This document shows positions 61,389 to 64,000 of a DNA stretch of 64,000 nucleotides, one piece after another. The stretch is from Virgibacillus subterraneus (GTDB lineage: Bacteria > Bacillota > Bacilli > Bacillales > Amphibacillaceae). The notes under the pieces are model-generated. The model had not been told where the DNA came from and ran no database searches. It saw only the letters and a program-made list of their open reading frames with translations. The stretch is taken from contig NZ_FOEH01000003.1 of the NCBI RefSeq assembly GCF_900110695.1, positions 248,001 through 312,000 of the forward strand. The letters are read 5' to 3'. The translations under genes were made by a program, and so were the position numbers. The stretch's first letter is position 1; every line of letters starts with the position of its first letter.

Positions 61389-62729
61389 ATGTTTAAGTTT
61401 GAAAGATCGGTAGAAAAGATGGTTGAATCAAAAAAATATTTGGCTGGTGGGGTGGCTAGTTCTTTACGTGCCTCGATGAAACCTACACCTTTATTTGTTG
61501 AAAAGGCAGAAGGGTCCCGTGTGGAGGATGTTGATGGGAATCTATACATTGATTATTTATTGGCATATGGACCCCTAATTTTGGGTCATGCCCACCCAAA
61601 ACTGACGGGAAACATTCACCAGAGCATGCAAAAAGGATATACATACGGTTTACAACATCAGGGGGAAATCGATTTGGCTCGGCGTATCACAGAGCTTCTA
61701 CCCAGTGCAGACAGTGTCTCACTGAGTGGATCAGGAACCGAAGCAGTTATGCTTGCACTAAGATTGGCGAGGGCTCATACGGGTAAACGCAAGGTTGTTC
61801 GTTTCCATGGTCATTTTCATGGCTGGTCTGATAGCATCTTTACCGCCTTTCTGACCCCTGATATGACTCAGGATATTAGTCAACAAGACGAAGTTAGTAT
61901 ATCACCTGGAACTGGTGGGCAAAGTGAAAAAAGTCTGGAAGATGTCATCCTACTTCCTTGGAATGATGTGGAAGCACTGGAATCCACTTTGGATGAGCAC
62001 GGGCATGAAATCGCTGCTGTCATCTCCGAACCAGTCATGTGCAACAATGGCTGTATTATACCAAAGACTGGATATCTGGAAAAAATGAGAGAACTGACGT
62101 CTAAACAAGGTATTGTTATGATCCTAGATGAAGTCATTACCGGATTCCGCTTTGGACCTGGGGGAGCCCAGGAAAGGCTAGGTGTTACACCTGATTTGAC
62201 GACGATTGGCAAAGCAATGGGTGGGGGCATTGCCATTAGTGGTGTTGCGGGCAGGAGGGAACTGATGCAGCTTGTAGAAAGCGGAGAAGTCAATCATCTG
62301 GGGACCTTGAATGGAAACCCCGTCTCCACTGCTGCTGCTTTGACCGTCATTGAAGAGTTGGTCAGGAACGATGGAGCAGCCTTTCTGCGCATGGATGACT
62401 TGACAGATGAATTGGTTCAGGGGATACGTGCGTGTTTGAAAAAATATAGAATACCGGGTCTTATCAATCACCTGGGGCCGGTCTTTCACATGATGTTCAT
62501 AGAGGAAACAGAAGTACGTGATTTTGCTACTTTTCAAAAACGGGATGCCGCAAAGTATACCGAATTTGCTGCCATCCTCCTCGAGGAAGGAGTTCTTGTC
62601 CGTCCGAGTGGCTTATGGTATATTTCAGCCGTTCATGACCGGCAGGATGTTTTGGAAACATTGGATACTGTGGAACGGGCGTTGAGACGTCTGGCTGCTG
62701 AGTCCACCACAAAAGGAGCTGCCACATGA
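61389..62729 (+). CDS. Class III aminotransferase (glutamate-1-semialdehyde aminomutase-like)
   Basis: 446 residues. GSGTEAVMLALRLARAHTGK is the PLP phosphate loop. DEVITGFRFGPGGAQ supplies the PLP-nitrogen Asp, and TIGKAMGGG the Schiff-base Lys near residue 277. The overall motif order is that of HemL-like enzymes, but genome context excludes tetrapyrrole synthesis. It probably transfers an amino group of a sugar or keto acid. The start is ATG behind AGGAGG. Its stop overlaps the next start (ATGA). Confidence 0.88.
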   Translation: MFKFERSVEKMVESKKYLAGGVASSLRASMKPTPLFVEKAEGSRVEDVDGNLYIDYLLAYGPLILGHAHPKLTGNIHQSMQKGYTYGLQHQGEIDLARRITELLPSADSVSLSGSGTEAVMLALRLARAHTGKRKVVRFHGHFHGWSDSIFTAFLTPDMTQDISQQDEVSISPGTGGQSEKSLEDVILLPWNDVEALESTLDEHGHEIAAVISEPVMCNNGCIIPKTGYLEKMRELTSKQGIVMILDEVITGFRFGPGGAQERLGVTPDLTTIGKAMGGGIAISGVAGRRELMQLVESGEVNHLGTLNGNPVSTAAALTVIEELVRNDGAAFLRMDDLTDELVQGIRACLKKYRIPGLINHLGPVFHMMFIEETEVRDFATFQKRDAAKYTEFAAILLEEGVLVRPSGLWYISAVHDRQDVLETLDTVERALRRLAAESTTKGAAT

Positions 62730-63484
62730 GACTTGCCGGTAAAACTGCCTTGATTACAGGAGGATCTTTAGGTATCGGGCGAGCGGTCGCACTCTGTTTT
62801 GCTCAGGAAGGTGCAAAAGTGGCCATATCGGGCCGTGGAAAGGAAGCGTTAGAGGAAACAGCTAGTATTATCAGGTCTAAAGGTGGCGAAGCACTATCCA
62901 TTGTGGCTGATGTACAGTCTAAAAGTGAAATCGATAGAATGGTAGATTACGTCCTGAAATCATGGGGTCGCATCGATATCTTGATTAACAACGCGGGCAT
63001 TTGCCATTCCAAACCTGTACTTGACATAACAGAAGAAGAATGGGACCAACATTTGGACATTAACCTAAAGGGAACCTTTTTAAGCTCTCAGCGGGTGGCC
63101 AGAGAATGGGTGAAACGAGGAGAGGGAGGTAACATCGTCAACATGTCCAGTGTTAATGGTATACAGGCAGAGGATAATCAGGCCCATTACAATACAAGTA
63201 AGGGTGGTATAAATCTACTGACAATGTCTATGGCATTGGAGCTTGCAGAAAAAGACATTCGTGTTAATGCCCTCTGTCCGGGTTTTATCGAAACACGTCT
63301 TACACGTCCAGCTATTCAGAATAGACCGGTCATAAAGGAATATTTGAAAACCATCCCAATGAAAAGGGTGGGGCTACCTGAAGACATTGCGGGTGCCGCC
63401 TTGTTTATGGCATCTGATGACTCCCGTTATATGACGGGGCACTGTCTTGTTGTGGATGGAGGACAAGTGATTAAATTGTCTTAA
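62726..63484 (+). CDS. SDR-family oxidoreductase
   Basis: 252 residues. TGGSLGIGRAVA is the cofactor loop, NNAG is at residues 89-92, Ser lies in NMSSVNGI, and YNTSKGG supplies YxxxK near residue 153. VVDGGQVI ends the family core. An Arg after the second strand (ISGRGKEAL) allows NADP. It is translationally coupled to the aminotransferase through an ATGA overlap. Confidence 0.88.
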   Translation: MRLAGKTALITGGSLGIGRAVALCFAQEGAKVAISGRGKEALEETASIIRSKGGEALSIVADVQSKSEIDRMVDYVLKSWGRIDILINNAGICHSKPVLDITEEEWDQHLDINLKGTFLSSQRVAREWVKRGEGGNIVNMSSVNGIQAEDNQAHYNTSKGGINLLTMSMALELAEKDIRVNALCPGFIETRLTRPAIQNRPVIKEYLKTIPMKRVGLPEDIAGAALFMASDDSRYMTGHCLVVDGGQVIKLS

Positions 63485-63531
63485 CGAGTCAGATTTTAGT
63501 TATACAAAAAATCTGAGGAAGAGGTGTGAGA

Positions 63532-64000
63532 ATGCATGGTGAAACAAACAAAGCACTAGTTCTAGAGGGGGATATTAGACTTGCTATGTTGGGCATGGTC
63601 GATGGCAACGGACACCCTTATTCGTGGAGCGCTATATTTAATGGTTACAATAAGGAGGAAATGAAGGCTTGTCCGTTTTCTGGCATCCCAGATTATCTTG
63701 AAAAGCAACCAGCTCATACGTTTGGTATTGATAGAGCCAAGGTAACACACATTTGGACGGATGACTCTAGAGATGCGGGAAAAGTCTCAAATGCTTCTTT
63801 TATTCCTCACATTGTGGATAAGGCGGAGGACGTCATTGGGGAGGTTGATGCCGTCATTGTAGCAACAGACAAGGGGTATGAGCATGTTGATCGATGCCGT
63901 CCTTTTGTGGAGGCAGGGCTACCAATTTTTGTTGATAAGCCACTGGTGGATAACGAACAGGATTTAAAGATCTTTTCCGAATGGGTATCCTCCGGATCCA
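63532..64000 (+). CDS. Gfo/Idh/MocA-family oxidoreductase (3' end outside window)
   Basis: An open frame from ATG at 63532, behind GAGGTG, runs without a stop for 156 codons to the window edge. The N-terminal Rossmann part begins GDIRLAMLGMVDGNGHPYSW. VDAVIVATDKGYEHVDRCRP and FVDKPLVDN follow, the latter being the EKP-type motif of this family. A hairpin (CAGATTTT/AAAATCTG, 63490-63515) sits in the gap after the SDR. The substrate is likely a sugar or inositol derivative. About half the protein is missing. Confidence 0.85.
   Translation, partial: MHGETNKALVLEGDIRLAMLGMVDGNGHPYSWSAIFNGYNKEEMKACPFSGIPDYLEKQPAHTFGIDRAKVTHIWTDDSRDAGKVSNASFIPHIVDKAEDVIGEVDAVIVATDKGYEHVDRCRPFVEAGLPIFVDKPLVDNEQDLKIFSEWVSSGS

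Noticed and set aside
1-64000. CRISPR arrays, prophage or replication-origin signals
   Set aside because: No regularly spaced direct repeats, phage structural genes or clusters of DnaA boxes were seen.

Overview
The window is chromosomal DNA from a low-GC, spore-forming Bacillaceae, probably close to Oceanobacillus, Virgibacillus or Lentibacillus. The evidence is AT-rich sequence with strong GGAGG ribosome sites, spore-coat genes (cotO, a CotY/CotZ protein), an Sda-type sporulation checkpoint protein, and a gene order from 1.3 to 21 kb that follows the Bacillus subtilis yjbC to yjcH region. Assignments come from reading sequence and recalling families; no database search was run.

1-24.9 kb, conserved core. 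A glycoside-hydrolase-like fragment is followed by a GNAT protein, spxA, mecA, coiA, pepF, then leftward spxH, truncated haemoglobin and a CYTH protein. Next come relQ, NAD kinase and an RluD-like synthase, then leftward rodA/ftsW-type and prpE, mgtE, the coat genes, several small genes, a DUF421 protein, yjcF-yjcG-yjcH, and a heterodimeric ABC exporter. Spx, MecA and SpxH together link this block to ClpXP/ClpCP-controlled proteolysis. A dispersed palindromic repeat recurs at least seven times between 2 and 30 kb.

24.9-30.3 kb, copper island in a tRNA. tRNA-Val(GAC) is intact on the left, and its last 42 bases plus 4 flanking bases recur as a perfect 46-bp repeat at 30213-30258. Between the copies lie copY with two cop boxes, copA, a glutaredoxin-like gene, the 5' end of a group IIC intron placed directly after that gene's terminator, and a broken universal stress protein gene. 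No integrase is present.

30.4-40.6 kb. A DMT permease, a D-2-hydroxyacid dehydrogenase, an XRE regulator and Sda precede a sigma-54 regulator. The regulator sits upstream of a sigma-54 promoter driving scoA-scoB-3-hydroxybutyrate dehydrogenase-thiolase-GntP permease, an operon for 3-hydroxybutyrate/acetoacetate use.

40.9-64 kb, accessory catabolic locus. It holds a secreted sialidase-like protein, an IclR regulator, an oligopeptide-type ABC importer, a cytosolic sialidase-like protein, an N-acetylneuraminate-lyase-like aldolase, three SDR dehydrogenases, RidA, a fumarylacetoacetase-family hydrolase, a threonine-synthase-like PLP enzyme, an M81 (MlrC-like) protein, a GSA-aminomutase-like aminotransferase and a Gfo/Idh/MocA protein cut by the window end. 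A decayed mannonate dehydratase gene and a decayed IS transposase lie inside it. Three transcription units share a GGTTTACAAG promoter core, which suggests one regulon. No nanE, nanK, nagA or nagB is visible, so this does not look like the standard sialic-acid pathway. It is the best candidate here for an undescribed system.
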